Shown in pieces: positions 1 to 7,201 of a stretch of DNA of 23,630 bases. The notes under the pieces are model-generated. The model made no database searches, was not told the origin of the DNA, and saw only the letters and a program-made list of their open reading frames with translations. A program made the position numbers and the translations under genes. Source of the stretch: a virus; IMG/VR virus record IMGVR_UViG_3300007963_000047, positions 1-23,630 of that record, one strand, 5' to 3'. Every line of letters starts with the position of its first letter. Position 1 is the first letter of the stretch.

Positions 1-38
1 AGCTAAAACGGTTTCTCAGGAAGTGGGCGTAACGGAGA

Positions 39-473
39 ATGATTTCATCAACCAAACAACGCACTGCCCTTCATGTTCTTTATGAGCGTGCCGGGCAGTG
101 CTGCGAGAAGGCGGAACAGTTGGCGGCTGACATTGAGCCGGTTCTGACCGAGGAGCTCAATCACGTTCTGATCGACGGCGAGCAGATCCACGCTGCGCTC
201 GCTCGCAACTTTGAGGTCCCTCTTGTGACCAGTAATTTTTATCTCACCTCTTTTCATCTGGCGGATGCGGAGAAACTCGTCCGTGCCGCTGCGGTCCTGA
301 CTGAGATCAAACCGCACTATATCGACAAACAAAAACAACAAGATTTATTCACCCGGATTACGACCCTGCGAAAACGCATGACCGAGCTCGAACCTGCGAA
401 AGATAGTTTCGTCAGAGCTCACACTCTGGTCATGCGAGAGCTCGAGTCGAGAACACACAAAGGAAATAAATAA
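39..473 (+). CDS. Hypothetical protein, 144 aa
   Basis: I do not recognise this protein. It is mostly helical-looking and charged, with several Glu/Leu-rich stretches, a Lys/Gln-rich patch near residues 93-101 and a basic C-terminus. No signal peptide or membrane segment is visible. The ATG is preceded by GGAG at 34-37, which is unusually close to the start, so the true initiation site or its strength is uncertain. The stop overlaps the next gene's start (TAATG at 471-475), so it is probably translationally coupled to the recombinase. It contains four GAGCTC hexamers in 435 bases, the densest patch in the window. A role in DNA metabolism or packaging is possible from position only. Confidence 0.7.
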   Translation: MISSTKQRTALHVLYERAGQCCEKAEQLAADIEPVLTEELNHVLIDGEQIHAALARNFEVPLVTSNFYLTSFHLADAEKLVRAAAVLTEIKPHYIDKQKQQDLFTRITTLRKRMTELEPAKDSFVRAHTLVMRELESRTHKGNK

Positions 474-1135
474 TGAACTACGGATATATACGGGTTTCAA
501 CTACCGAACAAATTGAAGGTACATCGCTCGAGACACAACGTCGCCAGATTCTCGGAAATGCCATGACCCATGACCTGACCATAGACCACTGGATAGAGGA
601 TGCGGGAATCAGTGGCGCGATGAAATTCTTTGACAGGCTCGCAGCGCATGGCGTTGAGCTTCAGCCCGGCGACACGATTGTCGTTGCCAAGCTCGACCGC
701 TTTTCACGCGATGCCGCTGATGCATTATCGTCCATTGAAACCATGCGCGAGAATAAAGTTGCCTTGATAATAAACGGTCACGGTGATGTCATGGACGAGA
801 CAAACCTGAGCGGGAGATTGATGCTTGAGGTGATGGCGGTTTTTTCCGGACACGAACGCCGTACTCTAAAAGAGAGACAACGTGTCGGACAGAAGGCAAA
901 ACGTGCGGCTGGCGGCCACATCGGCGGCAGCGCCCCATTTGGTTATGTGGTCGCTGGCAACGGCAAAGCAGCGAAGCTCGTAGAGGATTCGGAAGAACAA
1001 AACATCATCGTGCGTATTCACGAGCTCGCGCAACAGCAGGTATCCCTGCGAAAGATTCAGGGCGTGTTGCGTAGTGAGAGTCTACGCAGCCCGTCGTTGT
1101 CTGTCATTTCACGCATCATTAAAGATGCAGCTTAA
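473..1135 (+). CDS. Serine recombinase (resolvase/invertase family)
   Basis: Serine recombinases cut and rejoin DNA at paired sites through a 5'-phosphoserine intermediate. The N-terminus reads YIRVSTTEQ, with the nucleophile predicted at Ser9 and Arg7 beside it. The second conserved block KLDRFSR lies at residues 73-79, supplying Asp75, Arg76 and Arg79. A long helix with the HERRTLKERQR pattern (127-137) matches the dimerisation helix. GGSAPFGY at 151-158 resembles the linker seen after the catalytic domain in many members, and residues 170-220 look like a small helix-turn-helix DNA-binding domain. At 220 aa it is the size of resolvases and invertases, not of large serine integrases. The start overlaps the upstream stop, with an AAAGGAAA Shine-Dalgarno. 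No recombination site is visible nearby, so inversion, resolution and integration all remain possible. Confidence 0.93.
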   Translation: MNYGYIRVSTTEQIEGTSLETQRRQILGNAMTHDLTIDHWIEDAGISGAMKFFDRLAAHGVELQPGDTIVVAKLDRFSRDAADALSSIETMRENKVALIINGHGDVMDETNLSGRLMLEVMAVFSGHERRTLKERQRVGQKAKRAAGGHIGGSAPFGYVVAGNGKAAKLVEDSEEQNIIVRIHELAQQQVSLRKIQGVLRSESLRSPSLSVISRIIKDAA

Positions 1136-1148
1136 AGAGGAGTAAGCT

Positions 1149-1370
1149 ATGAATATCACTATCAACGAAAAAAGTTATGACATTACCATCCCCGGCGCTA
1201 ATGGAGCTCGCTGGCATAAAGCAATTCGCGAAGCGGTCGAATCGCTTGGTTACGATTGGCAGGAGTCGAAGATATTCATCCCGGACTATGTGGCCGGTGA
1301 GGCTGCTAACGAGCGTGGTCGTTATATGACCAAAAGTGCGGGGCGTACTCAACTCGGGGCGGGGAATTAA
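1149..1370 (+). CDS. Hypothetical small protein, 73 aa
   Basis: Unrecognised. The start has a good Shine-Dalgarno (AGAGGAG, about 1135-1141) and the stop overlaps the next ATG (TAATG at 1368-1372), so it sits in a translationally coupled run. The N-terminus looks like short beta strands (NITINEKSYDITIP), followed by a helix (RWHKAIREAVESLGY) and an Arg/Gly-rich tail. There is no signal peptide or membrane segment. The compact, partly basic make-up would suit a small DNA- or protein-binding factor, but nothing supports a specific function. Confidence 0.7.
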   Translation: MNITINEKSYDITIPGANGARWHKAIREAVESLGYDWQESKIFIPDYVAGEAANERGRYMTKSAGRTQLGAGN

Positions 1371-1708
1371 TGATGAAGACAATCGACTTTGACACTCCCG
1401 AAGAAAAGGAACTCTATAGCAAAATCGGATCTGTGGGCTGGGCTTTGGCAGTCATCGATGGCGAAACCATTAAGGAAGTGCATTCACTATTGGCTCCGTC
1501 AGTTCCTGCAAATGTTTCGATTGAAGAGGAGGCAGAAATTCTCACAGACGCTGCCATTCAATTTGCGAGGGATGCGATGGGCGGAGACGTTTTTTTTGGC
1601 ATGGTTTCCTCCTATCAATTTTGTGACCCGCAGCCTTTTGAACCTGTCATGGCTGCAACGATTGCAAGAACGATAGCAGACAAGCTGGTCGAAGAAGAGT
1701 TTGAATGA
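1370..1708 (+). CDS. Hypothetical acidic protein, 112 aa
   Basis: Unrecognised. The protein is acidic (DFDTPEEKELY at the N-terminus, EEEFE at the C-terminus), with a mixed alpha/beta pattern in between and an Ala-rich helix near the end. Two consecutive ATG codons (1370 and 1373) could both serve as starts, and the first overlaps the upstream stop. The last bases overlap the next small ORF in an ATGA arrangement. No motif allows a functional call. Its place in a run of small genes upstream of the terminase suggests an accessory phage function. Confidence 0.68.
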   Translation: MMKTIDFDTPEEKELYSKIGSVGWALAVIDGETIKEVHSLLAPSVPANVSIEEEAEILTDAAIQFARDAMGGDVFFGMVSSYQFCDPQPFEPVMAATIARTIADKLVEEEFE

Positions 1709-1797
1709 AAATAATCATCGAAATCGACACCGATGAAGATGAAGAAATCATTGAGCTCATAAAGAGACTTGTCTCTCTGTTAGAAAAGGCTGAATAA
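1705..1797 (+). CDS. Possible 30-aa acidic microprotein
   Basis: This short ORF begins in an ATGA overlap with the preceding gene and encodes 30 residues: a beta-like start (KIIIEIDTDEDEE) and then one amphipathic helix (IIELIKRLVSLLEKAE). The overlap and the lack of spare DNA between genes suggest it is translated. It is too short to assign by family. It could help dimerise a partner, since the helix has regularly spaced Ile and Leu. It is moderately likely to be a real gene. Confidence 0.45.
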   Translation: MKIIIEIDTDEDEEIIELIKRLVSLLEKAE

Positions 1798-1809
1798 AAA
1801 GGAAAGTGA

Positions 1810-1962
1810 ATGGCTCCCAACACCCCGATCAAAGATCGTGTTCAGAAAGCACGGCAGAAAATGCGCGATGCCGGATTCAAGCTAATCCAAATATGGGTCC
1901 ACCCCGAAGATGAAAAACAACTCAAAGATTATGCGGACTATCTGAGGAACAGGAGAAAGTAA
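1810..1962 (+). CDS. Small MazE/ribbon-helix-helix-like protein, 50 aa
   Basis: A 50-residue protein with a basic N-terminal helix (DRVQKARQKMRDAGFK), a short strand (LIQIWV) and a second helix (PEDEKQLKDYADYLRNRRK). The pattern of an RxxKxRxxMRxxG helix followed by a xxQIWV strand resembles DUF3018/MazE-like antitoxins and small ribbon-helix-helix DNA-binding proteins. That resemblance is from memory of the family pattern. The stop overlaps the terminase start (TAATG at 1960-1964) and supplies an AGGAGAAAG Shine-Dalgarno for it. No recognisable small terminase exists in the window, so a DNA-binding packaging role or autoregulation is an attractive but unproven idea. No toxin partner is visible. 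Confidence 0.6.
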   Translation: MAPNTPIKDRVQKARQKMRDAGFKLIQIWVHPEDEKQLKDYADYLRNRRK

Positions 1963-3410
1963 TGGACAATGCGGCTTTGATAGAAGCAGAAAGCAGAAAT
2001 CCCTTCATCGGTTTTTTGAATCGTTTTCAAAAGAATCCATCATTGTTTGTCCGAGAATGCCTGGGGGTCGAGCCCGATAAATGGCAGGAAGATTTTCTGG
2101 ATGCGATTGCGGGAGGGCATCGCCGGATTTCAATCCGCAGTGGTCATGGCGTCGGCAAATCGACGGCAGCTTCGTGGGCCATGCTCTGGTATCTGCTCAC
2201 CCGGCACACTGTGAAAATTCTTGTCACTGCACCATCATCCGGCCAACTGTTTGACGGGTTGTTTGCGGAGGCAAAGAGATGGGTGCGGCAAATGCCCTCC
2301 GCCCTGCAACAACTGGTGGATGTGAAAAGCGACCGCATCGAGCTCGCATCTGCCCCGGCTGAATGTTTCATCAGTTTGAAAACCAGTAGGCCGGAATCAC
2401 TCGAGGCGCTAGCAGGAGCTCATGCAGATTTTGTCATGCTGATTGCAGACGAAGCCAGTGGGGTTCTGGAAGGCACATTCGAAGCGAGTGCCGGTTCGAT
2501 GTCCGGGGAGAATGCGGTCACAATCCTGCTCGGCAATCCAACCAGAACGAGTGGTCTGTTTTACGACACACATCATCGGTTGCGGAATGAATGGTGGACT
2601 CGAAAAGTGAGTTGCGTCGATTCGCCCAGAGTGTCTGCAGCCTACATTGCGGAGCTCCAGAGTCGCTATGGTGCGGAGAGCAATGCCTACCGGGTGAGGG
2701 TGCTGGGGGAGTTCGCAAAGTCTGATGAAGACACAGTTGTCAGTCTGGCGACGATTGAAAGCGCCATCGGGAGAGATGTGGCGATGATCCCTGCAGCAAC
2801 AACTATCTGGGGCTTGGACATCGCACGCAAAGGAAATGATGCGAGCGCTCTCTGTAAACGCAAAGGAAATCACATTCTCGAGCCCGTCAGGCGCTGGCGT
2901 GGCCTCGACCTGATGCAACTCACTGGGGCAATCGTTGCGGAGTATGAGGGCCTCGAGCCTGAGAATCGCCCCACAGAAATCTGTGTCGACAGTATCGGCC
3001 TGGGGGCGGGTGTTGTAGATCGGTTACGCGAAATTCTGGATATCCGGGTACATGGCATCAATGTGTCAGAAAGCCCGGCATTAGGAACGACTTATCGCAA
3101 TTTGAGAGCCGAGCTCTATTATAAAGCGAAAGCATGGTTCGAGGGGCTGGATGTTTGCATCCCGGCAGATGAACAGCTTATCAGCGAGCTCTCCATTGTG
3201 CGGTACAAATTTAGCAGCAATGGAAAAATCATTCTGGAAAGTAAAGACGAAATCAAAAAACGGCTGAACAGTGCGAGCTCCCCCGATTGTGCAGATGCCT
3301 TCGTTCTGACTTTTGCCGGGACGGCCTCAAGGCTGGCATCGGGCTCGGCAGCGGGTGCGAACTGGTCAAAGCCCTTAAGGCGTAATTTGCCCCGGATCAA
3401 GCGCAGATAG
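1962..3410 (+). CDS. terL: Terminase large subunit (ATPase and nuclease)
   Basis: This is the motor that pumps DNA into the procapsid and cuts the concatemer. The Walker A loop is GHGVGKST at residues 61-68 (Lys66). The Walker B strand FVMLIADE ends at Asp163-Glu164, giving the catalytic glutamate. LLGNPTRTSG at 189-198 matches the coupling motif of terminases. The C-terminal RNase H-like nuclease is seen as GLDIARKGND (Asp286), EICVDSIGLG (Asp343) and SSPDCADAF (Asp442 and Asp445), the usual acidic metal ligands. At 482 aa it is a normal length. It starts at a TAATG overlap with a strong Shine-Dalgarno in the preceding gene. The small subunit is not identifiable here, so it may be very divergent, be one of the small upstream genes, or lie before the window. 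Confidence 0.97.
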   Translation: MDNAALIEAESRNPFIGFLNRFQKNPSLFVRECLGVEPDKWQEDFLDAIAGGHRRISIRSGHGVGKSTAASWAMLWYLLTRHTVKILVTAPSSGQLFDGLFAEAKRWVRQMPSALQQLVDVKSDRIELASAPAECFISLKTSRPESLEALAGAHADFVMLIADEASGVLEGTFEASAGSMSGENAVTILLGNPTRTSGLFYDTHHRLRNEWWTRKVSCVDSPRVSAAYIAELQSRYGAESNAYRVRVLGEFAKSDEDTVVSLATIESAIGRDVAMIPAATTIWGLDIARKGNDASALCKRKGNHILEPVRRWRGLDLMQLTGAIVAEYEGLEPENRPTEICVDSIGLGAGVVDRLREILDIRVHGINVSESPALGTTYRNLRAELYYKAKAWFEGLDVCIPADEQLISELSIVRYKFSSNGKIILESKDEIKKRLNSASSPDCADAFVLTFAGTASRLASGSAAGANWSKPLRRNLPRIKRR

Positions 3411-3426
3411 CCAAAAACCGACCTCC

Positions 3427-3432
3427 TATAAT
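3427..3432 (+). promoter_or_regulatory. Possible -10 box in the terminase-portal gap
   Basis: A perfect TATAAT hexamer lies 17 bases after the terminase stop, in the only sizeable non-coding gap of the first 7 kb (3411-3561). No good TTGACA-like -35 element stands 16-18 bases upstream, so as a sigma-70 promoter it is incomplete. It is followed at once by a weak 5-bp hairpin (ATCGC/GCGAT, 3431-3446). The location would suit a promoter for the portal-capsid operon. The call is positional and tentative. Confidence 0.28.
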
Positions 3433-3534
3433 CGCCTGTAAGCGATTTAAATGCAGGGGGTAGGGGTTTACTAAGGGTCTTTTTCTACACTGTAAAGCAC
3501 TTCCTCTTTCGCCGCTCTCACATTTCATACACGG

Positions 3535-3556
3535 TTCTCTCAATTAATTGAGGGGA
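3535..3556 (+). promoter_or_regulatory. Palindromic hairpin covering the Shine-Dalgarno of the 41-aa gene
   Basis: CTCAATTAATTGAG at 3539-3552 is a perfect 14-base palindrome. As RNA it folds into a hairpin that can extend outward through C-G, wobble and U-A pairs to 3535-3556. Its 3' arm contains the GAGGGGA Shine-Dalgarno (3550-3556) that precedes the GTG start at 3562. Folding would mask the ribosome site of the 41-aa peptide and, through overlap, the portal gene. It could instead be an operator for a dimeric protein, since the DNA itself is a palindrome. Confidence 0.45.
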
Positions 3557-3561
3557 CGTCT

Positions 3562-3687
3562 GTGCCTAAAGTAGGCGGAAAACATTTTTCTTACACCGCC
3601 AAGGGTCGCAAGGCTGCGAAAGCCTATGCGAAGAAAACAGGCAAGAACGTTACCAAGAAAAAACGGGGCAAAAAGAAAGGTGGCTGA
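3562..3687 (+). CDS. Lysine-rich 41-aa peptide upstream of portal
   Basis: A GTG-started ORF encodes 41 residues with 14 Lys and 2 Arg, beginning MPKVGGKHFSYTAKGRKAAK. Short basic peptides with the same pattern (MPKVG-K-F-YT-KG then a Lys-rich tail) occur beside portal or capsid genes in many phages, as I recall them. Their role is not established, and a nucleic-acid-associated or virion-associated function is plausible. A GAGGGGA Shine-Dalgarno lies at 3550-3556, inside a hairpin. The 3' end overlaps the preferred portal start (GTG at 3680), so the two are probably coupled. Confidence 0.72.
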   Translation: MPKVGGKHFSYTAKGRKAAKAYAKKTGKNVTKKKRGKKKGG

Positions 3688-5881
3688 ATACGGGGAGTTA
3701 GTTTCTGATCAGGAGAACATCGAAGAGGAATCTCCGGATCTGGCGAAATTGCAAGCAGCAGTCAGCGCAGAAATCTCTGATGCGGTCGATTATGTCGACA
3801 CGCAACTGAGTCCCAGTCGGGCAGTCGCCATTGATTACTATAAGTCTGAGTTGTTTGGCTCGGAGCAAGACGGTTCGAGCGATTATGTGAGCTCTGATGT
3901 GCGCGACACGATTCTTGGGATGATGCCCAACCTGATGCGAATTTTTGCCGGTGCTGAACGAATTTGTGAATACGTTCCGGCGAGCCCGGAGGACATTGGT
4001 CTTGCGGAGCAAGCGACCGATGTGATCGACTACATTTTCCAGAAACGAAATGACGGATACGGGATTCTGTATTCGACTTTCAAAGATGCGCTGGTCAGCG
4101 GTTTAGGCATCGTGAAATTCTGGCATGAGGAGCAGCGTGACGTAGAGACTTACGAGTTTTCGGGTCTGAGTGAAAACGAGATCATGTTGCTGGCACAAGA
4201 CCCGGATGTGTTGATGCTTGAGCAGAAAATCGAGATCGAAGCCCGGATGGAGGAAGGCGCTGACGGACAACCGATGATGATCGAGCCGCCACAATTCGGG
4301 GCAACGGTCAAACGATTGAAGATGCAACAGCAGTACAACGTCGCGAGTGTACCCCCGGAGGAGTTTCTAATCGCACGCAAGGCGGTAGATTTAGAAACGA
4401 GTAGTGTGGTCGCACATCGCCAAATAAAAACGGTGAGCGAGCTCGTTGCGATGGGTTATGACTTCGAACTGGTTGTACAGTATTCAAGTGTCGATGATTC
4501 CCTCGAACAAAACGAGGAGCGTTTCGCCCGAAACCCGGAGGAAGATTTTTCGATAGCAGACCGACCGGATGACGGAGCTCGCTCTGTCCTCTATTGCGAA
4601 AGTTATATTCGTTTCGATTTAGACGGCGACGGAATTTCGGAGCGATTAAAAGTCTGCACTTTGGGGGGCGATTATTTCATTGTGAACGTGGAGCCGATCG
4701 CGGATTTACCGTTTTCGATTTTTTGTCCTGACCCGGAACCCCACACGATTGTCGGTCTGAGCGAGGCCGACAAAGTCAAAGACATTCAAGAAAGCAAATC
4801 AGAAATCATGCGCGACATGCTCGACTCGCTCGCACAAAGCATTCATCCCAGAACTGCTGTGGTCGAAGGTCAGGCGAATATGGATGATGTGCTATCCAAC
4901 GAAACAGGCGGCATTATCAGAATGCGAGCTCCGGGGATGGTTCAGCCATTTTCTCAACCATTTGTCGGACAGGCTGCATTTCCGATGCTTCAATATCTGG
5001 ACTCTGTGCGTGAAGAACGAAGCGGAGTGTCGAAGGCAAGCATGGGCTTGAATGCCGATGCTTTGCAAAGCGCAACGAGAGCAGCGGTTGCCGCTACGAT
5101 ACAGGGGAGTCAGGCGCGAATTGAATTGATCGCGAGGACGTTTGCAGAAACCGGGATGAAGCGATTGTTCAAGGGGCTGCTGAAAGTGGTCACTGCCCAT
5201 CAGGACATTCCAATGATCGTGCGTTTGCGGAACACATTTGTGGAAGTAGATCCGCGAACTTGGAACGCTGACATGGATGTTGAAATAAACATCGCTCTCG
5301 CCGGAACAACTACTGAGGAGCGAATGCAATCGCTCGGGAACATCGCAGCGAAACAACAGGAAATCATCGGACAAATGGGACCCAATAATCCTATTGTCAA
5401 TTTATCGCAGTACCGGAACACACTTGCAAAAATGGTAGAGCTCTCCGGGTTTAAAGATGCGAGTGCATTTTTCTCAGAGGTCCCTGCTGATTTTGAATTT
5501 CCGGAACCTGCGGAAAATGAGAAACCGAGCCCGGAAGAAATGCTCGCGCAAGTACAGATGGAAAGCATCCGGGCAGATATTGAAAAGAAAGCGGCAGACC
5601 TGCAACTGCAACGAGAAAAAATGTTGCGCGATGATGATCGGCAGCGAGACAAATTGGATGCGGACATTGCATTGAGGGCTGCGGAAATTAAAGCGAAACA
5701 TGGAGCTCAGATTGACACTGCATTGATTCGCGCAGATCTGGAAAGAGACAGAGAAGCGGAGCGCATCCTAGCGCAGGAACGTCAGGCAATGCTTGAGCGA
5801 GCGGTGCAACAGCAGAATCAAGCCATACAGAATCAAGCCATACAGAATCAAGCCATACAGAATCAGGTGCCGCAGGTATGA
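3680..5881 (+). CDS. Portal protein (P22-type)
   Basis: The portal ring sits at one capsid vertex, docks the terminase, and later carries the adaptor and tail. The N-terminal half has the P22-portal pattern of DYVDTQLSPSRAVAIDYY, then SSDVRDTILGMMPNLMRIF, then a long helical/acidic region. DLDGDGISE (residues 313-321) is typical of these portals and not a true EF-hand gene. A long charged coiled-coil-like tail ends in Gln/Asn repeats. I prefer the GTG start at 3680, giving 733 aa. The frame stays open back to an ATG at 3626 (751 aa), but those 18 extra residues merely read the lysine-rich gene in another frame, and neither start has a strong Shine-Dalgarno. The 3' end overlaps the next gene (ATGA at 5878). 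Confidence 0.94.
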   Translation: MAEYGELVSDQENIEEESPDLAKLQAAVSAEISDAVDYVDTQLSPSRAVAIDYYKSELFGSEQDGSSDYVSSDVRDTILGMMPNLMRIFAGAERICEYVPASPEDIGLAEQATDVIDYIFQKRNDGYGILYSTFKDALVSGLGIVKFWHEEQRDVETYEFSGLSENEIMLLAQDPDVLMLEQKIEIEARMEEGADGQPMMIEPPQFGATVKRLKMQQQYNVASVPPEEFLIARKAVDLETSSVVAHRQIKTVSELVAMGYDFELVVQYSSVDDSLEQNEERFARNPEEDFSIADRPDDGARSVLYCESYIRFDLDGDGISERLKVCTLGGDYFIVNVEPIADLPFSIFCPDPEPHTIVGLSEADKVKDIQESKSEIMRDMLDSLAQSIHPRTAVVEGQANMDDVLSNETGGIIRMRAPGMVQPFSQPFVGQAAFPMLQYLDSVREERSGVSKASMGLNADALQSATRAAVAATIQGSQARIELIARTFAETGMKRLFKGLLKVVTAHQDIPMIVRLRNTFVEVDPRTWNADMDVEINIALAGTTTEERMQSLGNIAAKQQEIIGQMGPNNPIVNLSQYRNTLAKMVELSGFKDASAFFSEVPADFEFPEPAENEKPSPEEMLAQVQMESIRADIEKKAADLQLQREKMLRDDDRQRDKLDADIALRAAEIKAKHGAQIDTALIRADLERDREAERILAQERQAMLERAVQQQNQAIQNQAIQNQAIQNQVPQV
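5813..5865 (+). repeat. 15-bp tandem repeat in the portal C-terminus
   Basis: The unit CAGAATCAAGCCATA is repeated exactly at 5813, 5828 and 5843, with a partial fourth copy (CAGAATCA) at 5858. It encodes QNQAI repeats at the portal C-terminus. Because the unit is a multiple of three bases, gain or loss of a copy keeps the frame, so copy number could vary between isolates. Confidence 0.9.
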
Positions 5882-6144
5882 GTTACGAGCGTGAAGTTAT
5901 CGACGGCGAACGAGCTCGAGCTCTGCTTGAAGATGAAACCTTCAAGGCATTGTTTGATGCGGTCGAGAAAGACTACATTCTCGCTTGGCGTCGAACAGAT
6001 CCTTTTGAAACAGAAGGTCGGGAGCGGTTATACATAGCGCTTCACGTTCTCGATCATGTGCGAACACATTTGCGAGTAATGGCTGAAAGCGGCCAACTCG
6101 CAATCGCGCAACTTGAAAAACTGAAGCGCATCAAAGCAGGATGA
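5878..6144 (+). CDS. Conserved-looking 88-aa protein between portal and scaffold
   Basis: Unrecognised in function. The protein is helical and charged (MSYEREVIDGERARALLED, then FDAVEKDYILAWRRTDP, then a long helix to the end), without a membrane segment. Small proteins with this YE-GERAR-LL then W--T-P-D/E layout are often found next to phage portal genes, where they are annotated only as hypothetical. It overlaps the portal stop by four bases (ATGA), which argues for coupled expression and a role in procapsid assembly. Two adjacent GAGCTC hexamers (5912 and 5918) encode an Arg-Ala-Arg-Ala-Leu stretch. Confidence 0.75.
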   Translation: MSYEREVIDGERARALLEDETFKALFDAVEKDYILAWRRTDPFETEGRERLYIALHVLDHVRTHLRVMAESGQLAIAQLEKLKRIKAG

Positions 6145-6151
6145 AATTAAC

Positions 6152-7153
6152 ATGAGCAGCACGCCAGAAGCACTGCCGGAAAATGATGGCAGCATTGCTG
6201 CCGCCTCGAGAGCCTTCGAAAGTTTATTGGACGGGGAATCCCCGCAAACCGAAAACGATGAGGAGCAAACCCCGGTTGAAGCCGGGGAGTCGGATTCTGA
6301 TGTTGAAGAGATCGAGAACCTTGATCTAGACACAGATGATGATGACGAGTCTGAATTGGTCGAAGAGCAACAGGAAGTCGAAGAGGAAGAAATCATTCCG
6401 ACCTATACCATAAAGGTTGATGGTCAGGAAATTGATGTCACTCTCGATGAACTCCAAAAAGGTTATTCGCGTAACGCAGACTACACACGCAAAACGCAAG
6501 CTCTGTCTGAGGAACGAAAACAAGCTCAGGCAGAAATGGCGGGAGCGAAAAATGAGCGTCTCCAATATCACCAAGTTCTGGAACAGTTAAAAAACCAGAC
6601 GTTGAACGGACAAGGTCCGGAGCCCGACTGGGACAAACTTCGCGAAGAAGATCCCGACACATTTGCGGTTCGCTGGGCAGACCATCAACGTCGACAGTCG
6701 CAAATCGCTGGCATCAATGCGGAGCAGCAGAGAGTCCAACAGATTCATCAAGCCGAACAGGAAAAAGAGCTCGAAGCAACCCTGACGAGAGAAAAGGATA
6801 CGTTGCTTGAAAAGCTCCCTGATTGGAATGATGGAGAAGTTGCATCCAAAGAACGACGACAGATAACAGAATGGGGGTTGAACAACGGCTACTCGCAAGA
6901 TCAGTTGAATGGGATTGTGAACCACGTTGATATTTTAACTCTCAGGAAAGCGATGCTTTTCGACCAGTTGCAAACAAAGCAGAAAAGTCGAAAGCCAGTT
7001 GTCAAAAAGTCTGCACCAACTTTGAAACCCGGCAGTGCGAACAATGTTCCTCGACCTCGGAGTCAAATGGAGAAAGCTAGTAGGCGTTTGAAAAAGAGTG
7101 GCAGCGTTCGTGACGCTGCAGCAGTCTTCGAACAAATTTTAGATTCAAGTTAA
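6152..7153 (+). CDS. Capsid scaffolding protein
   Basis: Scaffolds guide assembly of the capsid shell and leave before or during DNA packaging. This 333-aa protein lies just upstream of the major capsid gene. It has a strongly acidic, disordered-looking N-terminal part (many Glu and Asp, about residues 25-85), then a conserved segment around YTIKVDGQEIDVTLDELQKG and YSRNADYTRKTQAL. A long Glu/Gln/Lys-rich coiled coil follows, and then a basic C-terminus (KSRKPVVKKSAPTLK), the region that binds coat protein in other scaffolds. AGGA at 6138-6141 serves as Shine-Dalgarno. No protease gene is seen nearby, so scaffold exit may not need cleavage by a phage protease. Confidence 0.87.
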   Translation: MSSTPEALPENDGSIAAASRAFESLLDGESPQTENDEEQTPVEAGESDSDVEEIENLDLDTDDDDESELVEEQQEVEEEEIIPTYTIKVDGQEIDVTLDELQKGYSRNADYTRKTQALSEERKQAQAEMAGAKNERLQYHQVLEQLKNQTLNGQGPEPDWDKLREEDPDTFAVRWADHQRRQSQIAGINAEQQRVQQIHQAEQEKELEATLTREKDTLLEKLPDWNDGEVASKERRQITEWGLNNGYSQDQLNGIVNHVDILTLRKAMLFDQLQTKQKSRKPVVKKSAPTLKPGSANNVPRPRSQMEKASRRLKKSGSVRDAAAVFEQILDSS

Positions 7154-7164
7154 TATTTCAATAA

Positions 7165-7191
7165 AAGTCAATTAAATCAGTGACTTAGGAG
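7165..7191 (+). promoter_or_regulatory. Leader hairpin and strong Shine-Dalgarno of the capsid gene
   Basis: The 48-base gap before the capsid gene holds an inverted repeat, AAGTCA (7165-7170) and TGACTT (7181-7186), with a 10-base AT-rich loop. The TTAGGAG Shine-Dalgarno (about 7185-7191) follows at once. A small stem beside a strong ribosome site suits a highly expressed mRNA by protecting its 5' end or setting access. The stem is short, and no clear promoter is visible in the gap. Confidence 0.35.
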
Positions 7192-7201
7192 AAACTCTAT
7201 C

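Noticed and set aside
1810-1962. Toxin-antitoxin pair with the MazE-like protein
   Set aside because: No toxin-like ORF is adjacent. The neighbours are a 30-aa peptide and the terminase.
3454-3467. G-rich stretch that might form a G-quadruplex
   Set aside because: Only two G-runs are present, and four are needed for an intramolecular quadruplex.
3467-3491. TTTACT and TACACT as a promoter pair
   Set aside because: The spacing is 13 bases, too short for a sigma-70 promoter.
3626-3679. ATG start for the portal giving 18 extra residues
   Set aside because: The extra residues are an out-of-frame reading of the lysine-rich peptide and are not portal-like. It is not fully excluded.
4616-4642. EF-hand-like DLDGDG loop in the portal
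   Set aside because: This acidic loop is a regular feature of P22-type portals and is not evidence for a separate calcium-binding domain.
5813-5865. Short repeats resembling a CRISPR array
   Set aside because: The units are contiguous with no spacers and lie inside the portal coding frame as QNQAI repeats.
6028-6396. Minus-strand Ser-rich ORF of 122 aa
   Set aside because: The Ser run is the complement of the acidic GAT/GAA/GAG codons of the scaffold N-terminus.
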